A stretch of DNA of 64,000 nucleotides from Zoogloea sp041917255 (GTDB lineage Bacteria > Pseudomonadota > Gammaproteobacteria > Burkholderiales > Rhodocyclaceae): NCBI GenBank assembly GCA_041917255.1, contig JAYRYA010000010.1, forward strand, positions 70,690 to 134,689, given 5' to 3'. Of the stretch, positions 9,167 through 19,986 are shown piece after piece. Made by a program: the position numbers and the translations under genes. Numbering within the stretch: the stretch's first letter is position 1; every line of letters starts with the position of its first letter. The notes under the pieces were generated by a model. That model did not search any database. It was not told the origin of the DNA and saw only the letters and a program-made list of their open reading frames with translations.

Positions 9167-9508
9167 ATGAAGAACACGCTGCTTGCACTCACCGTGGCCG
9201 GTCTCATGGGCGCCCTTTCGATGCAGGCCGTTGCGGCATCCGCGTCGGCGCTGGACCAGGGCATCTACCGCGCCGAGCGGCCGGAAAAGGTCGAGAAACC
9301 CGAAAAGCCCGAGAAGAAGGAGAAGGTCGGGGCCATCGACGGCGCGCTGCAGCTTGCCCGCGCCGAGCGGCCCGAGAAGGTCGAAAAGCCGGAAAAGGCC
9401 GAAAAGCCGGAGAAGGCGGAGAAGCCCGAAAAACCCGAAAAACCCGAAAAACCCGAGAAGAAGGAAAAGGTCGGTGCCGTCGATGGTGCGATCCGCCTGG
9501 TGGGCTGA
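9167..9508 (+). CDS. Exported Glu-Lys-Pro repeat protein, function unknown
   Basis: A 113-residue protein with a signal peptide (MKNTLLALTVAGLMGALSM, cleavage probably after AVA at residue 23). Two tandem modules follow. Each begins RAERPEKVEKPEK, continues as PEK/AEK triplets, and ends KKEKVGA(I/V)DGA(L/I). The second module has more triplets. The mature part is extremely charged and Pro-rich, lacks Cys, and should be extended or disordered in the periplasm. I recognise no family; comparable low-complexity proteins may bind envelope polymers. The start has CAACAGGAG about 7 nt upstream. It is the first gene behind the sigma-54 promoter, so conditional expression under the adjacent two-component system is likely. 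The start of the following beta-barrel gene lies inside its 3' end. Confidence 0.85.
   Translation: MKNTLLALTVAGLMGALSMQAVAASASALDQGIYRAERPEKVEKPEKPEKKEKVGAIDGALQLARAERPEKVEKPEKAEKPEKAEKPEKPEKPEKPEKKEKVGAVDGAIRLVG
9425..9457 (+). repeat. 9-bp tandem repeat encoding Pro-Glu-Lys
   Basis: The coding repeat becomes perfect at DNA level here: about three and a half copies of CCCGAAAAA in a row, inside a longer run of degenerate 9-bp units starting near 9283. Each unit is three codons, so slippage would change protein length without shifting frame. Confidence 0.75.
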
Positions 9509-10292
9509 GTGCGTGCCAGGCCTGGCGGGGTGGCGGTGGATCGGTCGCAGCCTCGCCGGCGGGCACGTCGTGCTGGCCCTCGCCATTGTGGCCGGGGGCG
9601 CGGCGCGGGCCGGTGAGCTAAGCCTTGCCACCGGCGTGGAATACACCTCTGGCAAGTATGGCGACACCGCGGCATCCACGTCCTGGTACCTGCCGCTGGT
9701 GGCCCGCTACGAGCAGGGGCCGCTCATCTTCCGGGCGACACTGCCTTATCTGCGCAACACCGGGGCGGTGAGCCGAACGCCCGACGGCGTGGCGATTCCG
9801 GGCACCGGGGGGACCCAGGAAGGCTTCGGGGACATTGTGCTCGCCGCCGGGGCAACGCTGTGGTCGACCCGCGATCTTTCGATCGACGGGGTGGCAAAGC
9901 TGAAGCTGCCCACCGCCGACCCGGGCAAGGAGCTGGGCACCGGCAAGACCGACTGGTCGATGCAGGTGGATGGGGTGCAGCGCGTGGGGCCGGTGAGCGT
10001 GCTCGCCACCGTTGGCTGGAAGAAATACGGCGATCCGGACGGTGTGGACTTCCGCAATCCACTGGTCGCGAGCCTGGGATTCAGCTGGCGGCTGTCGGCG
10101 GTGACCAGCGTCGGGCTCTACCATGACTGGCGCGAGCGGTTGCGCCCGCGGGGCAGCGAGGTGAGCGAGGCGACGGCCTATGTGACGGTCCGGCTCGACC
10201 CGGCGTGGAAGCTCCAGCTTTACGGCGTGAAGGGCTTTTCGGACGCCAGCCCCGATTTTGGCGCGGGGCTGATGGTGTCGCGGACCTACTGA
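9483..10292 (+). CDS. Outer-membrane beta-barrel protein (transporter / MetA-pathway-like)
   Basis: About 269 residues: a hydrophobic export segment (HVVLALAIVAGGAARA, cleavage near A-R-A), then alternating beta-strand sequence to a C-terminal aromatic residue (VSRTY), as in outer-membrane barrels. The segment GTGGTQEGFGDIVLAAGAT followed by LSIDGVAKLKLPTAD resembles the porin-like family annotated as 'transporter' or phenol-degradation MetA-like. The substrate is unknown. The start is uncertain. ATG 9483 overlaps the preceding gene by 26 nt; GTG 9513 would give a more compact signal peptide. Neither has a strong ribosome site, so translation may be coupled to the repeat-protein gene, placing the barrel under the same sigma-54 promoter. 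It overlaps the convergent lgt gene by 7 nt. Confidence 0.75.
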   Translation: MVRSAWWAECVPGLAGWRWIGRSLAGGHVVLALAIVAGGAARAGELSLATGVEYTSGKYGDTAASTSWYLPLVARYEQGPLIFRATLPYLRNTGAVSRTPDGVAIPGTGGTQEGFGDIVLAAGATLWSTRDLSIDGVAKLKLPTADPGKELGTGKTDWSMQVDGVQRVGPVSVLATVGWKKYGDPDGVDFRNPLVASLGFSWRLSAVTSVGLYHDWRERLRPRGSEVSEATAYVTVRLDPAWKLQLYGVKGFSDASPDFGAGLMVSRTY

Positions 10293-11065
10293 CGCCGGCT
10301 GGCCCACACGGCCATGCCGATGCCGGCGAGGATCATTGGCAGAGACAGCCACTGGCCCATGGACATGCCGAAGGTGAGCAGGCCGAGGAAGTCGTCGGGC
10401 TCGCGGCCGAATTCGGCGATGAAGCGGAAGGCACCGTAGCCGATCAGGAAGACCGCCGACACCAGCCCGCGGGGCCGCGGCTTGGCCGAGAACCACCACA
10501 GCAACGCGAACAGCGTGAGTCCTTCGAGGGCAAACTGGTAGAGCTGCGAGGGGTGGCGCGGCAGGCCATCCACCTGCGGGAAGATCATCGCCCACGGTAC
10601 GTCGGTGACGCGGCCGACCAGCTCGCCGTTGATGAAGTTGCCCATCCGCCCGGCGGCCAGGCCCAGGGGCACCAGCGGGGCGATGAAATCGGTGACGGCC
10701 AGCCACGGGCGCCCGGTGCGCCGCCCGAACAGCCACATGGCCACCAGCACCCCCAGGAAGCCCCCGTGGAAGGCCATGCCGCCCTGCCACACGGCGATGA
10801 TCTCGGCCGGGTTGGCCAGGTAGTAGGCGGGTTTGTAGAACAGCACGTAACCCAGTCGCCCGCCGAGGATCACCCCCAGCACGCCGTAGAACAGCAGGTC
10901 GTCGATCTGCTGGGGTGTCCAGCCGAGTTCCGGCCTGCGCTGGGCGTGCATACGCCCGAGGACCACGAAGAGGATGAACGCGAGCAGGTACATCAGGCCG
11001 TACCAGCGAACCGCGACGGGGCCGATGGCGATGGCGATGGGATCGAACTGGGGATGGACGAACAT
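10286..11065 (-). CDS. lgt: Prolipoprotein diacylglyceryl transferase
   Basis: A 259-residue, seven-helix inner-membrane enzyme that transfers diacylglycerol from phosphatidylglycerol to the lipobox Cys of prolipoproteins. Diagnostic features are GRLGYVLFYKP, GGMAFHGGFLG (catalytic-region His), and the Lgt signature GRMGNFINGELVGR with its essential Arg and Asn. HPSQLYQFALEG follows. Length and all signatures are normal for the family. The start gives the usual short periplasmic N-terminus (FVHPQFDPIA). It is the last gene of a minus-strand run and overlaps the end of the beta-barrel gene by 7 nt. Confidence 0.97.
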   Translation of the reverse strand: MFVHPQFDPIAIAIGPVAVRWYGLMYLLAFILFVVLGRMHAQRRPELGWTPQQIDDLLFYGVLGVILGGRLGYVLFYKPAYYLANPAEIIAVWQGGMAFHGGFLGVLVAMWLFGRRTGRPWLAVTDFIAPLVPLGLAAGRMGNFINGELVGRVTDVPWAMIFPQVDGLPRHPSQLYQFALEGLTLFALLWWFSAKPRPRGLVSAVFLIGYGAFRFIAEFGREPDDFLGLLTFGMSMGQWLSLPMILAGIGMAVWASRRQ

Positions 11066-11140
11066 GGGCTGGACTGGCTGCGGGTTGGATCAGGCGGTGA
11101 GAGCGGGCGGCAGCGGCGAGGTTCCCGCCACCGCCGGTAA

Positions 11141-11815
11141 TCACTGGAACTGCTTGCGGAAGGCCTCGAACTCGTTGGTGAGCCAGTCGAGCTGCTGGCG
11201 CAGGCGGCGGACTTCCTCTTCGAGTTCGCCCACGCGGCTGCCGCGCGGGGCACCGCTACCGGCGTCGGCATCGAAGGCGTGCTGGGGGATGGCCGCTTCG
11301 CCGGACAGCAGGTGGGCGTAGCGGGCTTCCTTGGTGCCCGGCGCCTTGGGCAGCTGCATGGCGAGCTGCTTGTCGTCGAGGCGTTCGAGGACTTCCTCGA
11401 CGTCGGCCGGGCTGGCGAAGGTGTGCATGCGCTCGCAGCGGGCACGGATCTCGCCGACGGTCTGGGGACCGCGCAGCATCAGGATGGCCAGCACGGCCTG
11501 CATCGGCGGGGTGAGCGAGTGGCGCAGGCGGATCTGGTGTTCCCACTTGGCGACGCGGGCGCCGGCCTGATGGCGCTGGCTGACCAGGCCGCGTTCGGTG
11601 AGCCGGTCGAGGGCGGCGAGCACGGTGGATTCGGAGAGGCTCATCACCGGCTCGCGGCCGGTGAGCTGGTTGCAGCCGGTGACCAGCGCATTGACCGATA
11701 GCGGGTAGGTGTCGGGGGTGACGAAGGCTTTTTCAATGAGCACGGCGAGGACGCGGACTTCAAAGTCGTCGAGGTTGAAGCCGGCGGGGGTATCGGTGGC
11801 AGCGTTGTCGGTCAT
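11141..11815 (-). CDS. YceH family (DUF480) protein
   Basis: A 224-residue protein with the tandem winged-helix architecture of YceH: VRVLAVLIEKAFVTPDTYPLSVNALVTGCNQ in the first domain and LTPPMQAVLAILMLRGPQTVGEIRAR opening the second. A C-terminal coiled coil follows (about residues 190-222, Glu/Arg/Leu-rich). The molecular role is not established; wing-helix domains suggest DNA binding or a scaffold. The IEKAFVTPD version differs slightly from the usual IEKE.TTPD but the fold markers are intact. It lies upstream of lgt on the same strand with a 75 nt gap. Confidence 0.92.
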   Translation of the reverse strand: MTDNAATDTPAGFNLDDFEVRVLAVLIEKAFVTPDTYPLSVNALVTGCNQLTGREPVMSLSESTVLAALDRLTERGLVSQRHQAGARVAKWEHQIRLRHSLTPPMQAVLAILMLRGPQTVGEIRARCERMHTFASPADVEEVLERLDDKQLAMQLPKAPGTKEARYAHLLSGEAAIPQHAFDADAGSGAPRGSRVGELEEEVRRLRQQLDWLTNEFEAFRKQFQ

Positions 11816-11896
11816 GGCGAGCTTCCGTGGGCGGGCGAGGGCGCCATCATAGCCGACCTGAGCGGTCGTCCCGATGACAGCGTCCCGGGGTGGGCG

Positions 11897-12805
<909 letters not shown>

Positions 12806-12814
12806 GGCGGGCTT

Positions 12815-15640
<2,826 letters not shown>

Positions 15641-15706
15641 GGGGCGTTCGGGGTTTGGGCAACCTGTTAATATACGCCTCTTGCCCCTCCCCACGCAGCA
15701 CGTTTC

Positions 15707-16906
15707 ATGGCTTCCTCCGACAACGACAAGATGAGCCCGGCCGAACGCCGCGCCGGCCTTTCGCTGGCCGCGATCTTCGCGCTGCGCATGCTCGGCCTGT
15801 TCCTGATCCTGCCGGTGTTCGCAGTCCACGCCCACGGCATGCCCGGCGGCGACAACACCGCACTGGTCGGCATGGCCATCGGGGCCTACGGCCTCACCCA
15901 GGCCTTCCTGCAGATTCCCTTCGGTGCCGCCTCCGACCGCTTCGGCCGCAAGCCGGTGATCGTCGTCGGCCTGCTGCTGTTCGTGATCGGCAGCGTGGTC
16001 GCGGCGATGGCCCAGGATGTGCAGACGGTGGTTGTCGGCCGCGTGCTCCAGGGCGCCGGCGCCATCTCGGCGGCGGTCACCGCGCTGGCGGCGGATCTCA
16101 CCCGCGATCAGCACCGCACCAAGGTGATGGCGATGATCGGGTCGTCGATCGGGCTGGTGTTCGCGGTGTCGATGGTCGCCGCGCCGCTGCTGTATGCCGT
16201 GATCGGCATGAGCGGGCTGTTCTGGCTCACCGCCGCGCTGGCCGTGGCGGCGATCTTCACCATCCTCTTCATCGTGCCCGCCGCGCCGCCGGTGCCGCGG
16301 GCCGTGGGGCGCTTCAGCGAAGTGCTCGCCAATGGCCAGCTGATGCGCCTCAACTTCGGCGTGTTCGCCCTGCACCTGATGCAGACCGCCATGTGGGTGC
16401 TGGTGCCGGCCGGGCTGGTGGCCGCCGGGCTGCCCATCGCCGAGCACTGGAAGGTCTATCTGCCGGCGGTGCTGCTGTCTTTCGTGGTGATGGTGCCGGC
16501 GATCATCGTGGCCGAGAAGCGCGGCAAGATGAAACCGATTTTCAACGCCGCGATCGGCCTGCTGCTGGTGGTCCAGATCGGGCTTTACGTGGAAGGCAGC
16601 GCCGGGATGTGGCCGCTGGCGATCCTGCTGACGCTGTTCTTCGTGGCTTTCAACGTGCTGGAGGCCACCCAGCCGTCGTGGATTTCCAAGATCGCCCCGG
16701 CCCACGCCAAGGGCACGGCGCTGGGGGTGTACAACACGCTGCAGTCCGTCGGGCTGTTCGTCGGCGGTGCCCTGGGCGGCTGGCTGGCCCAGCACGTGGG
16801 CCCCGGCGCGGTGTCGCTGCTGGGCTGCGGGCTGGCCGTGGCGTGGCTGATCCTCGCCAGCGGCATGGCGCCGCCCCCGGCCCGTCGCGTGGCCGCCGCG
16901 GCCTGA
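15707..16906 (+). CDS. Major facilitator superfamily transporter (YajR/DHA1-like)
   Basis: A 399-residue protein with twelve predicted membrane segments and the MFS loop 2-3 motif GAASDRFGRKPVI. The DHA1-type motif C region is present near GSSIGLVFAVSMVAAP. The N-terminus (RRAGLSLAAIFALRMLGLFLILPVFAVHA) resembles YajR drug/proton antiporters, but the C-terminal ferredoxin-like YAM domain of YajR is absent, as in many betaproteobacterial homologues. The substrate is unknown. The ATG at 15707 follows the short divergent promoter region with uvrA. ssb lies 31 nt downstream and has its own ribosome-binding site. Confidence 0.9.
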   Translation: MASSDNDKMSPAERRAGLSLAAIFALRMLGLFLILPVFAVHAHGMPGGDNTALVGMAIGAYGLTQAFLQIPFGAASDRFGRKPVIVVGLLLFVIGSVVAAMAQDVQTVVVGRVLQGAGAISAAVTALAADLTRDQHRTKVMAMIGSSIGLVFAVSMVAAPLLYAVIGMSGLFWLTAALAVAAIFTILFIVPAAPPVPRAVGRFSEVLANGQLMRLNFGVFALHLMQTAMWVLVPAGLVAAGLPIAEHWKVYLPAVLLSFVVMVPAIIVAEKRGKMKPIFNAAIGLLLVVQIGLYVEGSAGMWPLAILLTLFFVAFNVLEATQPSWISKIAPAHAKGTALGVYNTLQSVGLFVGGALGGWLAQHVGPGAVSLLGCGLAVAWLILASGMAPPPARRVAAAA

Positions 16907-16937
16907 CCGCCCCAACCGAATTTTTCAGGAGAGACAT

Positions 16938-17468
16938 ATGGCTTCGGTCAACAAGGTGATTCTTATCGGCAACCTGGGCAAGGATCCCGAAACCCGCTAC
17001 GCCCCGAGTGGCGACGCGATCTGCAACATCACGCTGGCCACCACCGACAACTGGCGCGACAAGGCCACCGGCGAAAAGCGCGAGGCCACCGAATGGCACC
17101 GGGTGGTCTTCTTTGGCAAGCTCGCCGAGATCGCTGGCCAGTACCTGCGCAAGGGCAGCCAGGTGTACGTGGAAGGTTCGCTCCGCACCCGCAAGTGGCA
17201 GGACAAGGACGGCCAGGATCGTTACACCACCGAAATCCGCGCCGACGAAATGAAGATGCTCGGCAGCCGTCAGGGCATGGGCGGCAGCGATGCCCCGGCC
17301 CGTAGCGAAGGCGGTTACGGCGGCGGTGGCGGTGCTGGCCGCGATTCCGGCGCTTACAGCGGTGGTGGTTACGGTGGTGGGGCACCCGCACCCAGCGCAC
17401 CGCCGGCGCCCAAGAAGCCGGCAGGCGGTGGTGGTTTCGGCGATTTCGACGACGACATTCCGTTCTGA
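16938..17468 (+). CDS. ssb: Single-stranded DNA-binding protein
   Basis: A 176-residue SSB. The OB fold spans residues 1-112 (MASVNKVILIGNLGKDPE...). A Gly-rich flexible linker spans about 115-165. The acidic tip DDDIPF at the C-terminus recruits repair and replication partners. All parts are complete. Translation starts at ATG 16938 behind CAGGAGAG. UvrA lies across the short MFS gene, the common uvrA/ssb neighbourhood of proteobacteria. A perfect 13-bp hairpin with a T-rich tail ends the transcript at about 17495-17531. Confidence 0.97.
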   Translation: MASVNKVILIGNLGKDPETRYAPSGDAICNITLATTDNWRDKATGEKREATEWHRVVFFGKLAEIAGQYLRKGSQVYVEGSLRTRKWQDKDGQDRYTTEIRADEMKMLGSRQGMGGSDAPARSEGGYGGGGGAGRDSGAYSGGGYGGGAPAPSAPPAPKKPAGGGGFGDFDDDIPF

Positions 17469-17893
17469 TCCTGCGCCTTTCCGGTCGGCTTTACAGACAG
17501 CGTGGCATCGCTTGCCACGCTGTCTTGTTTTGGGCCGCCGCAGGCTGTGGCCTCGTCGTTCTTGCCGTGTCGCGGGGTCAAGCTGCTACACTTTAGTTAT
17601 AGATCAGCCTCCGCTGGCAGGTTTTGCCTACCGGGCGGTCGTTGGGTGGCATTGTTTTCCCCGGCGAATAATCGGGCGTAAATGGCAGGGTTTATTTGTT
17701 GCCAAGGTTTAATATTGGCTAACAATTTGGTGTAATTGCTGATTTTGATAAAGACGAGTGTTTGATTACACTCTTCGAGTCTCGCCAGCAGTCTGCCAGA
17801 ATCCTCGTGCTGGGGTTGGAGCAGGTAGCGGGCCCCGAATGACAAAACCGTTACCATCCCTTGAATCGTTTGTTCTTTTCTCCAGATTGACTC
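17469..17893. other. Intergenic region after ssb, AT-richer than its surroundings
   Basis: About 425 bp without a gene that I can support. It starts with the ssb terminator and becomes clearly AT-richer after about 17590. It contains a perfect 6-bp hairpin, GAGTGT/ACACTC with a TTGATT loop (17756-17773). The rest presumably holds the promoter of the HTH-receiver gene. Open frames on the minus strand here lack any family similarity. Confidence 0.6.
17495..17531 (+). terminator. Rho-independent terminator of ssb
   Basis: A perfect 13-bp inverted repeat, AGACAGCGTGGCA and TGCCACGCTGTCT (17495-17507 and 17513-17525), with a 5-nt loop, followed by TGTTTT. Position 26 nt after the ssb stop codon. 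Confidence 0.88.
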
Positions 17894-18517
17894 ATGGCCG
17901 TCACGCCCGAAACGCCCGAAAAGGAATATTGCAGTACTTCCGAAGCTGCCCAGCGGCTTGGATTGTCGTTGGGTACCGTCCAGCAGATGGTCGAGAACGG
18001 CCAGCTGGAGGGCTGGAAGACGGCTGGCGGGCATCGGCGCATCCGTGTCAGCTCGATCGAGGAGTTTCGTGCGAGGTCGATGGCGGGCAGCCCCCAGAGC
18101 CAGCCGCGCCCGGCGGCTAACAGTCTTCAGGTGCTGGTGGCCGAGGACGACCGCATTCTGCAGAAGCTCTACGAGCACACCTTGTCTTCATGGGGGCTGC
18201 CGCTCCAGATCCGCCTGGTTTCCAGCGGTATCGATGGTCTGCTCGAGATCGGTCGCGTGCCGCCCGATCTGCTCATCACCGATTTGCGCATGCCCGGTAT
18301 CGACGGGTTTGAGATGATCCGTCGCCTGCGAGCCGACCCGCAGCTGCAGGAACTCGACATCGTGGTGGTCAGCGGCCTCACCGAGGACGAGATCCTCGAG
18401 AATGGCGGCCTGCCTCCGGATGTCATCTTCTACAGCAAGCCGGTGCCTTTCCGCGAGCTGAAAGGCTATGTGCAGGCCAAGATCATGGCCATGCAGCGCC
18501 GCGGTCGAGCAGCCTGA
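17894..18517 (+). CDS. HTH-receiver regulator (excisionase/MerR-like DNA-binding domain followed by REC)
   Basis: A 207-residue protein in which a helix-turn-helix of the excisionase/BldC type comes first. It spans about residues 12-60 and contains YCSTSEAAQRLGLSLGTVQ and the wing TAGGHRRIRVSSIEEF. A response-regulator receiver domain comes second (about 78-200), with the acidic pair near AEDD, phospho-acceptor Asp in LLITDLRMPGIDG, and the conserved Lys in SKPVPF. This order is the reverse of most response regulators. No cognate kinase gene is adjacent, so the phosphodonor is unknown. It is flanked by AT-rich gaps and followed by its own terminator. Confidence 0.9.
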   Translation: MAVTPETPEKEYCSTSEAAQRLGLSLGTVQQMVENGQLEGWKTAGGHRRIRVSSIEEFRARSMAGSPQSQPRPAANSLQVLVAEDDRILQKLYEHTLSSWGLPLQIRLVSSGIDGLLEIGRVPPDLLITDLRMPGIDGFEMIRRLRADPQLQELDIVVVSGLTEDEILENGGLPPDVIFYSKPVPFRELKGYVQAKIMAMQRRGRAA

Positions 18518-18930
18518 TATTCCCCGCGCCCAGACGGCCGGCTCTTGCCGGCCGTTTTGCATTGGGCGCTTGTCATGGCTCGTGCATCGTCCCGCCGCGG
18601 TTCGTTCAGGCTCCGCTGAGGTGCTTCTTCAGAAAATAGCGCTGCGATTCGTGACATTTTCCCGGCCTGTGAATGTCCGGTGCGTATTAACGCACGGCTG
18701 AATATTCGTCTGATTCATAAAATTTCGTTAAATCACACGTTTCGTGGATAAGTTATTCGAGTGAATTTCGCGATCAATGTGAAATTCATCGACATATCGC
18801 AATTTGATGTGAATTTATAGAAACGTAGCTGTTTTTATAAGAAATGAAATTTTGTGAGCCAGATGCGTGACGGTCAGTTTCTGTCCGGATCGGTTCTTCC
18901 TCCGGTGGCCTTCCAGAAACAGGTGAGAGA
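18518..18930. other. AT-rich intergenic region upstream of an orphan gene
   Basis: About 413 bp without a supportable gene. After a terminator, bases from about 18640 to 18890 are markedly AT-rich against a GC-rich genome. They contain three related GTGAA(A)TT units and a perfect 8-bp inverted repeat TGAATTTC/GAAATTCA (18762-18769 and 18781-18788). This looks like a long regulatory region for the gene at 18931 or a remnant of foreign DNA. Confidence 0.55.
18534..18558 (+). terminator. Rho-independent terminator of the HTH-receiver gene
   Basis: A 9-bp perfect stem ACGGCCGGC/GCCGGCCGT with a TCTT loop, followed by TTTGC, 16 nt after the stop codon. Confidence 0.8.
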
Positions 18931-19503
18931 ATGTTGCAAAGTGAGCAGATTCGTTGGACCACGCCAGACAAGCTGTGGGCCGTCTCCGAAAACGAAGGCA
19001 GACCGGGTGCAACCGATCCGGTGACGGAAGCCGCCATTACCGGCGCGGCGCTGGTGCGGCATCTGGACGATTTCAGATTTGCCAGCCTGCGTGCGCTGCG
19101 TCAGCTGCATCGGGCGCTGGGCGCCGAGCGGGTTGCGGTCGGCCTCATCGCGGCGGACGGTCGCAGCATCCGCGAGGAGCTTGCCTGGGCGGGCGGCTTT
19201 GGCCGCTGCGGTGAATCCGAGCGGGTGATCTCATGCGAAGCGTTCGCGGTGGACATGAGCGCATGGCTTGCGACCCGCAGTTGCACACTGGAACTCGCGA
19301 TCGACGGGTCGGCGTCGGCATGGCACGAGCTGGCCTGCGACCACCTGAAGCTGGTGCGTGGCGGACGTGTGATCGAAGGATGCGGGCAGGTGGTGCTGGT
19401 GGTGCAGACGCGCAACCCGTCGCGGCTGGCCGACGGCGCCGATCATGCGATGGCGATCCTGCTGGACGAATACGGCCGTCGCCGGCAGTCAGTCAGCGCG
19501 TAA
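18931..19503 (+). CDS. Hypothetical protein, unrecognised
   Basis: A 190-residue soluble protein with no signal peptide or membrane segment and no motif I can name. It is rich in Ala, Arg, Glu and Leu. A central part (VAVGLIAADGRSIREELAW) and C-terminal part (GCGQVVLVVQTRNPSRLADG) could be strands of a GAF/PAS-like fold, but this is a weak impression. The start codon has AGGTGAGAG immediately upstream. Its third-position GC is high, unlike the AT-rich region before it, so it is native in composition. The 3' end overlaps the convergent hydrogenase-protease gene by 11 nt. It may be regulated from the long AT-rich upstream region. Confidence 0.65.
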   Translation: MLQSEQIRWTTPDKLWAVSENEGRPGATDPVTEAAITGAALVRHLDDFRFASLRALRQLHRALGAERVAVGLIAADGRSIREELAWAGGFGRCGESERVISCEAFAVDMSAWLATRSCTLELAIDGSASAWHELACDHLKLVRGGRVIEGCGQVVLVVQTRNPSRLADGADHAMAILLDEYGRRRQSVSA

Positions 19504-19978
19504 GCGCCTCATCTTCGGCCAGTTGGCGCCAATGTTCAGGCGTCGGGCTGGCAAGGCAGCTGACCAGCCGTTGCCGGGCCGTTGCCAGGTTGCGTTCGGC
19601 GGCCTCACTGAGCGGCGCGCCGAGTTCAAACGATTCTCCTCTCACGCACAGCACGAAGGCCGGCGGTGGTGGCGTCTGCCGCATATCCCGGAACACCTGC
19701 AGGACAGCCTCGGGATCAAGGGCGTGGCTGCTGACCGAGCGGCTGGCCCTGGGCTGGATTTCGGTGAAGGTGAAGGGTGCGGGCGTGCCGGCGCCGGCGT
19801 CGATGAAGAGCGCCAGCGCGGCGCCGTCCAGATCGAGTGCGTGCTCGATCTGCAACTGAAAATCCTCCACCCGCCGTACGCCGGGTAGGGCTGCGGCTTC
19901 GAGTTCGGCCATCAGTTGCGGGCCGATGGCGTCGTCACCCCGCGAGGGGTTGCCTACGGCGAATACCACCACATCCAT
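19493..19978 (-). CDS. hoxW: Hydrogenase maturation endopeptidase (HoxW type)
   Basis: A 161-residue protease of the HybD/HyaD family that trims the C-terminus of the [NiFe] large subunit once nickel is inserted. The family opening is present: VVVFAVGNPSRGDDAIGP, with the GN, RGDD and G positions. A second acidic site in LFIDAGAG is placed as expected for nickel sensing. It follows hoxH by only 8 nt on the same strand, so HoxH is its obvious substrate. The C-terminal part is longer and less conserved than in group 1 proteases, as usual for HoxW. The end overlaps the convergent hypothetical gene by 11 nt. Confidence 0.88.
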   Translation of the reverse strand: MDVVVFAVGNPSRGDDAIGPQLMAELEAAALPGVRRVEDFQLQIEHALDLDGAALALFIDAGAGTPAPFTFTEIQPRASRSVSSHALDPEAVLQVFRDMRQTPPPPAFVLCVRGESFELGAPLSEAAERNLATARQRLVSCLASPTPEHWRQLAEDEALTR

Positions 19979-19986
19979 TCCTGGCG

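Noticed and set aside
9280..9460. Short direct repeats that could suggest a CRISPR array
   Set aside because: The period is 9 bp without spacers, and they are codons of the Pro-Glu-Lys repeat protein.
15641..16915. An open extension of the uvrA frame for more than 1.2 kb upstream of ATG 15640
   Set aside because: It is the reverse of the MFS gene, is His/Arg/Gln-rich without family similarity, and UvrA has its normal start and length at 15640.
17597..18178. A 193-codon minus-strand frame across the gap before the HTH-receiver gene
   Set aside because: It is half antisense to the regulator, has no ribosome site and no recognisable domain.
18786..19037. An 83-codon minus-strand frame in the AT-rich gap
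   Set aside because: It crosses from AT-rich non-coding DNA into the antisense of the orphan gene and its codon use changes accordingly.
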